This document shows, in pieces, positions 6,359 through 13,746 of a stretch of 13,857 bases of DNA. A model generated the notes under the pieces. It was not told where the DNA came from, searched no databases, and saw only the letters and a list, made by a program, of their open reading frames with translations. Made by a program: the position numbers and the translations under genes. The stretch lies in assembly GCA_012523605.1 (NCBI GenBank), contig JAAYTY010000024.1, positions 1 to 13,857 on the forward strand, written 5' to 3'. The DNA comes from Candidatus Fermentibacterota bacterium (GTDB lineage: Bacteria; Fermentibacterota; Fermentibacteria; Fermentibacterales; Fermentibacteraceae). Position 1 is the first letter of the stretch. Each line of letters starts with the position of its first letter.

Positions 6359-8615
6359 GAGAGGTGGCTGGCTCGTCGCGCTGGCCCTCGTGTCGGTTCT
6401 GTCGGCTTCGGTGTACTGGAGCGTTCTGTCGTCCCCGCGCCTTCCGGGGGGCGATCTGAGCGACACCGTGCACCAGGGCTACCCGTTCCTCCAGTTCACC
6501 AGGCAGGCGCTTCTCGAAGGGCGCCTGCCCCACTGGAACCCCTTCATCTACTGCGGAATCCCCTTCTACTCGTCCTTCTCCGCCCCGGTTGCATATCCCG
6601 TGCGGGGCGCTCTCCTTCTGGCGGGGGCCGAGGCGGCGGTCCGCTTCCTCTTCCCCGTCCATCTGGTCATCGGAGGCATGTCGGCCTGGCTGCTACTGGG
6701 GGCCATGGGCGTATCCCGCCAGGGAAGGCTCGCAGGAGCCCTGGCCTTCGCGGCGGGCGCCTGGGCGAACACCCTCTTCTATGCCGGGCATGGAAGCAAG
6801 ATCATCTGCTGGAGCTACCTGCCCCTCCTGCTGTTCTCCTGCGAACGGTGGCTCTCCACGAGGCGGTTCTGGTTCGTCGCCCTGGGCGGGCTCTGCTTCG
6901 GCATGCAGGCGCTTTCCAGCCATCCCCAGATGCTCCTCTACAGCGGAATCGCCGCACTCCTGTGGTCGGCCGCAAGGTCCCTGCAGCCGCGGAGCCTTCG
7001 TAAAGCGGCCGCCGCCGCGGGAGGGCTGGCGGCCATGACCGTTCTCGGGCTCTCCGTCGGCGCCGTCCAGCTCCTGCCTGGGTATCATTTCTCCGGGCAG
7101 TCCAGCAGGGGCGAGGACCTCTCGCTCGACCAGTCGCAGAGCTACTCCCTGCCGCCGGAGGAGACGCTCGTCATGGTCTTCCCACGCCTCTTCGGCTACA
7201 GGCACGGCTTCGCCGACAGCTCGGCGGGAGGCATCCCCGTCTACTGGGGGAGGCTCGGTCTGAGGCTTTCCAGCGAATTCACGGGGGTCTCCGTCGCCCT
7301 GCTGGCGCTGATCGGCCTCCTCGCGGGGAGATCGGCATTCCGCTGGCCTCTGCTCGCGATATTCGTCACGGGCCTCGTGGTCTCCTGGGGCGGCTACACC
7401 CCGGTCTATTCCATTCTCTACCGGCTGGTGCCGCTCTTCAGGAAGCTCAGGGCCCCGCACATGGCGGCGTTTCTCACCACGTCGGCCCTGTCGCTCATGG
7501 CCGGCCCGGGCTTCGACGCCCTTCTGGAGAAGGGGGGCCGGTCGTGGAAGGCCGTCCTCGCATTCGCGGCAGCGTGCCTGGCCGCCTTCGCGGTGGCGGG
7601 CCCCCTCGTCGGCGGTCTCCAGGCGGGATGGTGGGAGAGGATGGGCGCGGCTCCTTCCGACTGGATCGTGCGCCAGCGCGTCGACATGGCCGCGGGCGAC
7701 TTCCTCCGCGCCTGCGTCTCGGCGGCGCTGGTCGGGCTCGCGGGGCTTCTCGCGTCGAGAGGCAGGCTGACCCCTGGCAGGGCTCTGGTGCCCGCGCTGG
7801 TTCTGATCTCGCTCGAGCTGATACCTGTGGACAGGGATTTCCAGGTGTTCCTGCCCGACACCAGGGTCGAGTCGGTGTTTCCGGACTACTCGCGGCTGGC
7901 CGCCGCGGCGGGCGGCGGAAGGGTGCTCCCGGGAGGAAACGAGATGATGCCCTCCGGAGTGCTCTCGGTCGCCGGATATCACGCCGCGAGAACGCAGGCC
8001 AACGACGACATGCTCGAAATGGTCTCAGCCGGAGGACTCGCCGGCGCGAGGCTCACGGCCTTCACGGTGCTCTTCGAGTCCGGCGCGGCAGTTCCCTACG
8101 ACTCGCTCGTCCAGGCGATCTCCGGAGGGCCGGAAGGCGTGCCGGAGGGATTCGAGAGCCCCCAGCCCAGAGTGTTCATTGCGGCCGACTGGACAGTGGA
8201 TCCCTCTTCGGCCGGGGGCGCCTTCGACCCCGGAGGCCCCCCGCCCGAGAAGCTCACGGTGCTGGACGTGAATCCCGGCATTCCGCACGGCGGAGACTCC
8301 GCCGGAACCGCCCGGATAGTCACCGACCTGCCCGAGCTTGTCGTCGTGGAGACCTCCGCCGGCTCTCCCTCCGTCATGGTGCTCGCCGACACCTGGTACC
8401 CCCGCTGGCATGCCGAGGTGGACGGAGTAGAAGCCCCGATTCTCAGGGCCAACTGCTGGCAGCGCGCAGTCGCCGTCCCTGCCGGGAGGCACTCGGTGGC
8501 GTTCTCGTTCGACCATTCGGATGTGCGCACCGGCGCCATCGTGAGCGGGGCGGGCGTCGCCCTGATCGCCGCGGCAGGCATGCTGGAACTGCTTTCGCAC
8601 CGCCGGAGGGCCTGA
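6339..8615 (+). CDS. YfhO-family multi-pass membrane protein (GT-C-like)
   Basis: 758 residues, ATG-ATG start overlapping the previous gene by 20 bases; the first ATG is chosen, with AAAGGCGG upstream as a modest ribosome binding site. After a first membrane helix (about 11-30) comes the exported loop with D39-L-S-D and LPHWNPFIYCGIPF (64-77), the signature of bacterial YfhO proteins and comparable to the catalytic Asp loop of GT-C glycosyltransferases. Many hydrophobic helices follow up to about residue 510. The C-terminal part is a beta-rich extracytoplasmic domain ending with DTWYPRWHAEVDG (from D684) and VPAGRHSVAFSF, then a last membrane helix (about 735-752). YfhO proteins are thought to use polyprenyl-phosphate sugars to glycosylate envelope polymers, for example lipoteichoic acid in Gram-positive bacteria. 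The upstream GT2 may make its donor. Family firm, acceptor unknown. Confidence 0.9.
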   Translation: MMRRPAERGGWLVALALVSVLSASVYWSVLSSPRLPGGDLSDTVHQGYPFLQFTRQALLEGRLPHWNPFIYCGIPFYSSFSAPVAYPVRGALLLAGAEAAVRFLFPVHLVIGGMSAWLLLGAMGVSRQGRLAGALAFAAGAWANTLFYAGHGSKIICWSYLPLLLFSCERWLSTRRFWFVALGGLCFGMQALSSHPQMLLYSGIAALLWSAARSLQPRSLRKAAAAAGGLAAMTVLGLSVGAVQLLPGYHFSGQSSRGEDLSLDQSQSYSLPPEETLVMVFPRLFGYRHGFADSSAGGIPVYWGRLGLRLSSEFTGVSVALLALIGLLAGRSAFRWPLLAIFVTGLVVSWGGYTPVYSILYRLVPLFRKLRAPHMAAFLTTSALSLMAGPGFDALLEKGGRSWKAVLAFAAACLAAFAVAGPLVGGLQAGWWERMGAAPSDWIVRQRVDMAAGDFLRACVSAALVGLAGLLASRGRLTPGRALVPALVLISLELIPVDRDFQVFLPDTRVESVFPDYSRLAAAAGGGRVLPGGNEMMPSGVLSVAGYHAARTQANDDMLEMVSAGGLAGARLTAFTVLFESGAAVPYDSLVQAISGGPEGVPEGFESPQPRVFIAADWTVDPSSAGGAFDPGGPPPEKLTVLDVNPGIPHGGDSAGTARIVTDLPELVVVETSAGSPSVMVLADTWYPRWHAEVDGVEAPILRANCWQRAVAVPAGRHSVAFSFDHSDVRTGAIVSGAGVALIAAAGMLELLSHRRRA
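8605..8610 (+). promoter_or_regulatory. Ribosome binding site for the flippase/radical SAM fusion
   Basis: GGAGGG lies eight bases before the GTG at 8619, inside the last codons of the YfhO gene. It supports the GTG as the start and the presence of the full membrane domain in the fusion. Confidence 0.6.
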
Positions 8616-8618
8616 GGG

Positions 8619-10754
8619 GTGGCGAGTCGAAGGGCTGCCGAAGCCGCAGCGGCCTGGCTGGGCGCACTGCTGACTGCGGCGGCGGCAGTGTTCTTCGCAT
8701 TGGTCCTGTGGCCCGGCTGGAGGCCCCGGGTCGAGGCCTTCTTCGCCGCATTCGATCCGGTCGAACGCAGGCTCCTGATCGCGCTTTCGCTCGCCTCCGC
8801 CCTTCTGAGCCAGGCCTTCGCGCCCTGCGCGTGGCAGAGGATTCTGCGCGTGCTCTCCCTGCCGGGCTTGCGGGGATCCGACGCGAGGCGGAACTGGTAC
8901 GTCACCCAGATGGGAAGCTACATCCCCGGTAAGTTCTGGATGTACATCGGGAGAGCCGCGTTCCTCGGTGCGCGCGGAGCCGGAAGCGCGAGGAGTTCTG
9001 CGGCGATCGCTTTGGAAAACATCTACCTGATGGTTTCGGTATGCCTGATGGCGCTGGCCGCGATACCCTTCACGGGCGGCGCCCACATGCCCGAAGGGGT
9101 CAGGGTCGCGCTCGCGGTTTCGATCGGCGCCACACTCCTCGCCCTCTTCGCGCCCGGCATTCGCAGGGGGCTCGCCGCGATCTTGATGAGAAGGCCCGGG
9201 GGGGACCCCGGAGTCCTGCCGGAACTCTCCCTGGGAAATCAGGCGGTCATCATTGGCTTCGACATGCTCTCCTGGACATTCAGGGGCGCATCTCTGTTCT
9301 TCTGGTTCCTCGCGGCGGGCGCGGGCGCCGGCAGGGAGGTCCAGATGCTCTCGGTCTGCCTGCTGGCCATGCCGGTCTCGTGGCTCGCCGCGCTTCTTCT
9401 GGTGATCGTTCCCGGGGGCATCGGCCTGCGCGAGTCCGTGCAGGGGGTGCTCCTGCAGGAGTTCGCGGGAGCCTCGCTGGCGGTCTCCGCCACCATTGCC
9501 CTGTCGCACAGGATCGTTCTGATCGCCTCCGAGGGAGCCTTCGCGGCCGGTGCGCTCGTCCTCGAAGGCCTTTGGAGGAGGCACCCCTCGATGATGAGAC
9601 AGATCCGCCAGGCCGGGAGGCTGGCGGCGAGCCTCGTCCGGGCGAGGCTCTTCATGATGGGGATCGGCTCTCCGCCGCCCCCCGTGAACCTCACCTTTTC
9701 GATCACGAGGAGGTGCCAGTCGCGATGCAGGACCTGCAGCATCTGGAAGGCCCCGCCCCTCGATGAGCTCTCGCTCGCGGAGATCGGGGATATCTTCAGG
9801 GAAATCGGATGGACCTACTTCTTCAACGTCTCTGGAGGGGAGCCCTTCCTGCGGGACGACCTGCCCGGAATCGTCGGCCTCGCCTGCAGACACCTCGACC
9901 CCGCCGTCATTCACATCCCGACCAACGCCCTCCTGCCCGAGAGGATCGAGGCGATGACCGCAGAGATGCTGGACATCATCGCCCGGGAGGCGCCCGGCGC
10001 CGCGCTCACGATAAAGCCGTCCTTCGACGGCGTCGGAGACCTGCACGACGAGATCCGGGGAGTCCCCGGCAACTTCTCCAGGCTCCTCGACACCCTGGAG
10101 AGGCTCAAAGACCTGCGGGAGCGTCATCCGGAGCTGCATGTGGGAGTGGGTACGGTCATCTCCCGCGACAACGCCGGCAGGCTCGGCGAGATCATCGAGT
10201 TCGCCGGGCGCCTCGGCGTGGACACCTACATCAACGAGATAGCCGAGGAGCGCGAGGAGTTCTTCAACCTAGGGTCCGGAATCACGCCCGACCCGGACAC
10301 CTACCGGACGATAATGCTCGGCTTCAAGGATGCCGCTCTTGAGAGGATGAGGGGCATGAAGCTCCTCGGCAGGATCACAACCGCTCTCAGGATCGTCTAT
10401 TACGACCTGGTGGTCAGGATAATGGAGGAGAGTCGCCAGGTGATACCGTGCTATGCGGGCATACTGAACGCCCACATCAACGCCGACGGCGCGCTCTGGC
10501 CCTGTGCGATCAGAGCCTACGGCTCGGAGATGGGAAGGGCGGGGCGCGGGGGAAGTTTCTCCGCGGCGTGGAGATCCGGCAGGGCCCGTGAGATCAGGCG
10601 CTCCATCATGAGGGGGGAGTGCTCCTGCCCGCTCGCCAACCAGGCCTACTCGAACATCCTCATGCACGCGCCCAGCCTCCTCCGAGCACTCCGTACCGCG
10701 CTGTTCCCGGGAGGGGCCTCCACCCGGCGCACCCGTAAGGAAGGAGCAGGATGA
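8619..10754 (+). CDS. Fusion protein: AglD/UPF0104 flippase-like membrane domain plus radical SAM/SPASM-like enzyme
   Basis: 711 residues in one uninterrupted frame from GTG 8619. Residues 1 to about 320 are a polytopic domain with the UPF0104 motifs MGSYIPGKFW (98-107) and VPGGIGLRE (264-272), homologous to the protein at 5399. From about 350 a radical SAM domain follows: C366-x3-C370-x2-C373 in CQSRCRTCSIWK binds the catalytic 4Fe-4S cluster, and SGGEPFLRDDL (GGE 406-408) binds S-adenosylmethionine. The C-terminus has C611-x12-G-x4-C629 and C668-S-C670, matching a SPASM/Twitch-type auxiliary cluster. The enzyme would generate a 5'-deoxyadenosyl radical at the cytoplasmic membrane face. Neighbouring glycosyltransferases suggest the substrate is a lipid-linked sugar or lipid rather than a peptide, but this is inference. 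The creatininase-family gene overlaps its stop. A Shine-Dalgarno-like site before Met325 may also allow a soluble form. Confidence 0.9.
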   Translation: MASRRAAEAAAAWLGALLTAAAAVFFALVLWPGWRPRVEAFFAAFDPVERRLLIALSLASALLSQAFAPCAWQRILRVLSLPGLRGSDARRNWYVTQMGSYIPGKFWMYIGRAAFLGARGAGSARSSAAIALENIYLMVSVCLMALAAIPFTGGAHMPEGVRVALAVSIGATLLALFAPGIRRGLAAILMRRPGGDPGVLPELSLGNQAVIIGFDMLSWTFRGASLFFWFLAAGAGAGREVQMLSVCLLAMPVSWLAALLLVIVPGGIGLRESVQGVLLQEFAGASLAVSATIALSHRIVLIASEGAFAAGALVLEGLWRRHPSMMRQIRQAGRLAASLVRARLFMMGIGSPPPPVNLTFSITRRCQSRCRTCSIWKAPPLDELSLAEIGDIFREIGWTYFFNVSGGEPFLRDDLPGIVGLACRHLDPAVIHIPTNALLPERIEAMTAEMLDIIAREAPGAALTIKPSFDGVGDLHDEIRGVPGNFSRLLDTLERLKDLRERHPELHVGVGTVISRDNAGRLGEIIEFAGRLGVDTYINEIAEEREEFFNLGSGITPDPDTYRTIMLGFKDAALERMRGMKLLGRITTALRIVYYDLVVRIMEESRQVIPCYAGILNAHINADGALWPCAIRAYGSEMGRAGRGGSFSAAWRSGRAREIRRSIMRGECSCPLANQAYSNILMHAPSLLRALRTALFPGGASTRRTRKEGAG
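9574..9581 (+). promoter_or_regulatory. Possible internal ribosome binding site ahead of the radical SAM half
   Basis: GGAGGAGG lies nine bases before the in-frame ATG-ATG at 9591 (Met325 of the fusion), exactly at the domain boundary. Initiation here would give a soluble radical SAM protein of 387 residues. The same bases encode Trp-Arg-Arg with AGG, a favoured Arg codon here, so the match may be chance. Confidence 0.3.
10741..10746 (+). promoter_or_regulatory. Ribosome binding site for the creatininase-family gene
   Basis: AAGGAG lies four bases before the ATG at 10751, within a purine-rich run at the end of the fusion gene. It is one of the strongest ribosome binding sites in the operon and fixes the start codon. 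Confidence 0.55.
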
Positions 10755-11467
10755 AGCTTCTGGAGATGACGACGCACGACTTCGCGGCGCTGGCGCCTTC
10801 GCTCGCCTTCCTCCCTCTCGGCACCATAGAAGCGCACGATCTCGGCCCGCTCGGGACCGACGCCATTGCACCCGAGCGGATAGCCTGCGACCTGGCGGAA
10901 AGGTTCGGGGCGGTCGTCCTCCCCACAATGCCCTACGGACTCGTGCGCTCGCTGGCAGGCCATCCCGGGGGGATGTGGCTCACGGAGGAGACTTACAGGG
11001 CTCTTGTCATGGAGCTGATAGGCTCGATCTCCCTCTCGGGCGTTTCCAGGGTTGTCGTCTTCAACGGGCATGGCGGAAACACCGGCGCCCTGCGCGAGGT
11101 TCTTCCCGAAGCCGGCGGGAGATACGGGACTCTGACCGCCCTCGTGGACTGGTGGACTGCGGGAGGGGACATAGCCCGGAGGCTCTTCGGCGGCGGCGCC
11201 GGGCACGGCGGTTCGGACGAGCTTTCAGTGGTCTTCTCGGACAGGCCGGAACTGCTTCCGGAGTGGGACGGCAGCAGATCCTGGAGGGCTGTCGAGGGGG
11301 CTTGGGCATGGCCGGCGCCGAGATCCTCGATCAGGTACGACGACGAGCCGGCAAGGCCCCTGGAGCGGGGCGCCGCGGCCGAGTACTACAGACTCCTCCT
11401 TGCGAGGCTGGAGGAGGTCGTCATGGGCATCCTCACCGGCTGGGACTCCATTCCGCGGATCACCTGA
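10751..11467 (+). CDS. Creatininase-family metal-dependent amidohydrolase
   Basis: 238 residues, ATG overlapping the upstream stop (ATGA). Conserved family elements: PLGTIEAHD with E27 and H29, GTD with D37, the signature NGHGGN around H107 (105-110), and HGGSDELS with E157 near the C-terminus; together these form the metal site. The family includes creatininase, formamide hydrolases of flavin synthesis, and MftE, which cleaves the dipeptide from the radical SAM-modified precursor of mycofactocin. Translational coupling to a radical SAM gene here recalls the MftC-MftE pair, but no precursor peptide gene is visible, so an amide on a modified sugar or lipid (for example an N-acyl or formyl group) is an alternative substrate. 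Its 3' end overlaps the convergent tsaC-like gene by eight bases. Family confident, reaction unknown. Confidence 0.87.
   Translation: MKLLEMTTHDFAALAPSLAFLPLGTIEAHDLGPLGTDAIAPERIACDLAERFGAVVLPTMPYGLVRSLAGHPGGMWLTEETYRALVMELIGSISLSGVSRVVVFNGHGGNTGALREVLPEAGGRYGTLTALVDWWTAGGDIARRLFGGGAGHGGSDELSVVFSDRPELLPEWDGSRSWRAVEGAWAWPAPRSSIRYDDEPARPLERGAAAEYYRLLLARLEEVVMGILTGWDSIPRIT
11460..11467. other. Convergent gene overlap at stop codons
   Basis: The plus-strand TGA (11465-11467) and the minus-strand TGA (complement of 11460-11462) fall within eight bases, so two clusters meet with no intergenic DNA. No hairpin plus T-run terminator is seen at the junction. Transcription of each cluster must end inside the opposing gene or by a factor-dependent process. 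Confidence 0.9.
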
Positions 11468-12053
11468 TCCTCTCCACGCCTCCCGGCACGGGGCGCAGGA
11501 TCTCGGACGGGCGGGAGGGCGGAAGCCTGCCGCCGTCAATCACGAGATCCACCCCTGCGAGCACCTTGCATTCCACGTCCTCCACCGACAGCGCCGGCGC
11601 TCCGGAGGCCGTGTTCGCGCTGGAGGACACCAGCGGCGTCTCCGCCATCCGCAGCAGCATCCTGCCCAGCGGATCGGCGGGAACCCTCAGGGCGACGGTC
11701 CCGTCAGGAGCCTGCACCCAGGAAGGGCAGGCGGGGCCCGCGGGGAGCACCACGCTGACCGGGCCGGGCCACCATCGGGCGAGGCGGTCCATGACTCCGG
11801 TCTCCGGCGGGAGGGCCAGTTCCAGCGCCGCATCGGTATCGAACACGACGATCACGAAGGGCCTCGGAAGGGTATAGCCCTTCAGACCGGCCAGCCTCCG
11901 CACCGCGGCTCTGTCGAGGGCCGAACAGCAGATTCCATAGACCGTGTCGGATGGATACAGAACCAGGCCGCCCGCGCGGATGGAAGCTGCGGCACGCGCC
12001 GCGATCTCCTCTTCTGGCGCCTCCCTCGAAACGGACAATGTCCCGCCCGTCAC
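11460..12053 (-). CDS. tsaC: Threonylcarbamoyl-AMP synthase, TsaC/Sua5/YrdC family
   Basis: 197 residues from a GTG that overlaps the purE stop codon; an upstream in-frame start at 12125 would add 24 unconserved residues inside purE. Makes L-threonylcarbamoyl-adenylate from threonine, bicarbonate and ATP, the first step of the t6A37 modification of ANN-decoding tRNAs in the cytoplasm. Motifs seen: YPSDTVYG (33-40, usually P-T-D-T-x-Y-G), LKGYTLPRPF (57-66), WWPGPVSVVLP, VALRVPAD and VSSSANTASG. The usual KGR is KGY here, a change at an ATP-side position, so the YciO-like branch of the family cannot be excluded. The length fits the short TsaC form without the Sua5 domain. It is the last gene of the minus-strand cluster. 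Confidence 0.82.
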   Translation of the reverse strand: MTGGTLSVSREAPEEEIAARAAASIRAGGLVLYPSDTVYGICCSALDRAAVRRLAGLKGYTLPRPFVIVVFDTDAALELALPPETGVMDRLARWWPGPVSVVLPAGPACPSWVQAPDGTVALRVPADPLGRMLLRMAETPLVSSSANTASGAPALSVEDVECKVLAGVDLVIDGGRLPPSRPSEILRPVPGGVERIR

Positions 12054-12505
12054 AGGCCCCTTGCCGCCCGGAGACGTTCCGCGAGGGCGGGGTCGGAGAG
12101 CGCCAGGATCTCCGCTGCCAGCCATCCCGCGTTCCCTGCCCCGTGGGAACCGATGGCGACCGATGCCACCGGCACGCCCCTCGGCATCTGCACCGTGGAG
12201 AGCAGGGCGTCGAGGCCGCCGAGCGTACCCCCGGCGAGGGGGACTCCGATGACCGGCAGAATCGTCCTGGACGCAACCGCTCCTGCGAGGTGCGCCGCAA
12301 GCCCCGCGCCGGCGATGACTACCCTGATGCCCCTTCCCTCCGCCTCCCCGGCGTAGCGGGCTACCAGATCGGGATTCCTGTGGGCGGACATGACCGAGAC
12401 CTCGCAGGGGACTCCCAGCTCCTCCAGAACGGCTCTGGCCCGGTCCATCACCTCCATGTCGCTCTCGCTGCCCATGAGAATGCCGACCAGCGGATGATCG
12501 CTCAT
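12050..12505 (-). CDS. purE: N5-carboxyaminoimidazole ribonucleotide mutase (PurE, class I)
   Basis: 151 residues from an ATG that overlaps the purD stop (ATGA). Converts N5-CAIR to 4-carboxy-AIR in de novo purine synthesis, normally with PurK. Motifs: GSESDMEVM (12-20), MSAHRNP with the catalytic His, AGLAAHLAG, and LLSTVQMPRGVPVASVAIG, followed by the NAGWLAAEIL helix typical of class I. The loop usually written AAHLPG has Ala in place of Pro here. No purK gene lies in the window. Upstream purD and downstream tsaC are both translationally coupled to it. Confidence 0.95.
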   Translation of the reverse strand: MSDHPLVGILMGSESDMEVMDRARAVLEELGVPCEVSVMSAHRNPDLVARYAGEAEGRGIRVVIAGAGLAAHLAGAVASRTILPVIGVPLAGGTLGGLDALLSTVQMPRGVPVASVAIGSHGAGNAGWLAAEILALSDPALAERLRAARGL

Positions 12506-13746
12506 GTCGTCCTCCCTATGTCCCTTCTGTAGAACGCTCCCTCGAAGCGCACAAGGGATGCCGCGCGATAGGCCCTTTCCAGGGCCTCTTCGAGGTTCCG
12601 GCCGGTGCCGGTGAGCGAGACCACCCGCCCTCCGTCCGTCACGATGCGGCCGTTCCTCGAAGCGGTCCCCGCGTGGAAGACGAGCGCCTCCCTCCCGGCT
12701 TCCTCCAGGCCCTCGATCGCATGCCCCTTCGGAAAGGGCCCGGGATAGCCTCCGGACGCGACTACAACGCAGGCTGAGGCGCCTTCGGCCCTGCGCAGAT
12801 CCCCCGGCACGCCGGAGCCGGAGGCGGCGAGATGCAGGCCGCCGGCCAGGTCGCCTTCGAGGAGCGGGAGGACGGACTGCGTCTCGGGATCCCCGAACCT
12901 GCAGTTGAACTCCAGCACCGAGAAGTCGTCACCCGAGACCATCAGCCCGGCGTACAGGACGCCACGGTAGTCGATGCCCCTCGCCGCGAGTTCGTCGAGA
13001 ACCGGCAGAAACACCTCATGGAGCACCCTGGAATCGAAGTCCGGAGCCAGGCCGGGAGGCGGGCATACCGCGCCCATGCCCCCCGTGTTGGGCCCCTCAT
13101 CCCCGTCGAAGGCCCTCTTGTGGTCCCTGGACGGCGGCAGGACGAAGGCGGACTTCCCGCAGCAGACGGCCATGACGCTCGCCTCCCTGCCCTCGAGGCG
13201 CCTCTCCACGAGAAGGCCGTGCGCGCCCGCTGGAGAAGAGAGGATCGAATCCAGGGCCAGGGAAGCCTCTTCGAGGGTCTCCGGCAGGAACACGCCCTTC
13301 CCGGCCGCCAGGCCGTCGGCCTTGATTACCCAGTCCGACACGCGATCGCCCATCCACGAAAGGGCCGATGACGCCGAATCGAAGTGCCTGGCGTCCGCGG
13401 TGGGCACTCCGGCGGCTTTCATCACATCCTTCGCGAACCACTTGCTCGACTCGATCCTCGCTCCGGAGGCGTCGGGGCCGAAGCAGGCCATCCCCTCCGC
13501 ACGGAGCGCCGCCGCCACGCCGGCTTCCAGCGGCGCCTCCGGGCCGATCACCACGAGTCCGATGCCTATGTCCCTGCAGAGCCGGGCCAGCGCCGCCCCG
13601 TCCATCGGGGACACGGGATGACAGGGGCCGAGCCCCGCCATCCCCGGGTTCCCAGGAGCGGAATGCACCTCGTTCCGCCCGCTGCGGGAGAGCGCCCATG
13701 CGATGGCGTGCTCCCTCCCTCCGGACCCCGCGACGAGCACCTTCAT
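12502..13746 (-). CDS. purD: Phosphoribosylamine-glycine ligase (GAR synthetase)
   Basis: 414 residues, a normal length for PurD (about 420-430). Joins phosphoribosylamine and glycine with ATP to form glycinamide ribonucleotide, the second step of purine synthesis. N-terminal domain: GSGGREHAIAWAL and IGPEAPLEAGVAAAL. ATP-grasp core: FGPDASGARIESSKWFAKDVM, IKADGLAAGKGV, SRDHKRAFDGDEGPNTGGMGA, and the metal-binding LEFNCRFGDPETQ. The ATG start (13746-13744) overlaps the stop of the upstream panB-like gene, and the 3' end overlaps purE. All catalytic segments are intact, so it should be functional. Confidence 0.97.
   Translation of the reverse strand: MKVLVAGSGGREHAIAWALSRSGRNEVHSAPGNPGMAGLGPCHPVSPMDGAALARLCRDIGIGLVVIGPEAPLEAGVAAALRAEGMACFGPDASGARIESSKWFAKDVMKAAGVPTADARHFDSASSALSWMGDRVSDWVIKADGLAAGKGVFLPETLEEASLALDSILSSPAGAHGLLVERRLEGREASVMAVCCGKSAFVLPPSRDHKRAFDGDEGPNTGGMGAVCPPPGLAPDFDSRVLHEVFLPVLDELAARGIDYRGVLYAGLMVSGDDFSVLEFNCRFGDPETQSVLPLLEGDLAGGLHLAASGSGVPGDLRRAEGASACVVVASGGYPGPFPKGHAIEGLEEAGREALVFHAGTASRNGRIVTDGGRVVSLTGTGRNLEEALERAYRAASLVRFEGAFYRRDIGRTT

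Noticed and set aside
8025..10139. 704-codon open frame on the minus strand
   Set aside because: Lies opposite the YfhO and fusion genes, has low-complexity Arg/Gly/Glu-rich sequence with no recognisable motif, and is what high-GC codon structure produces by chance.
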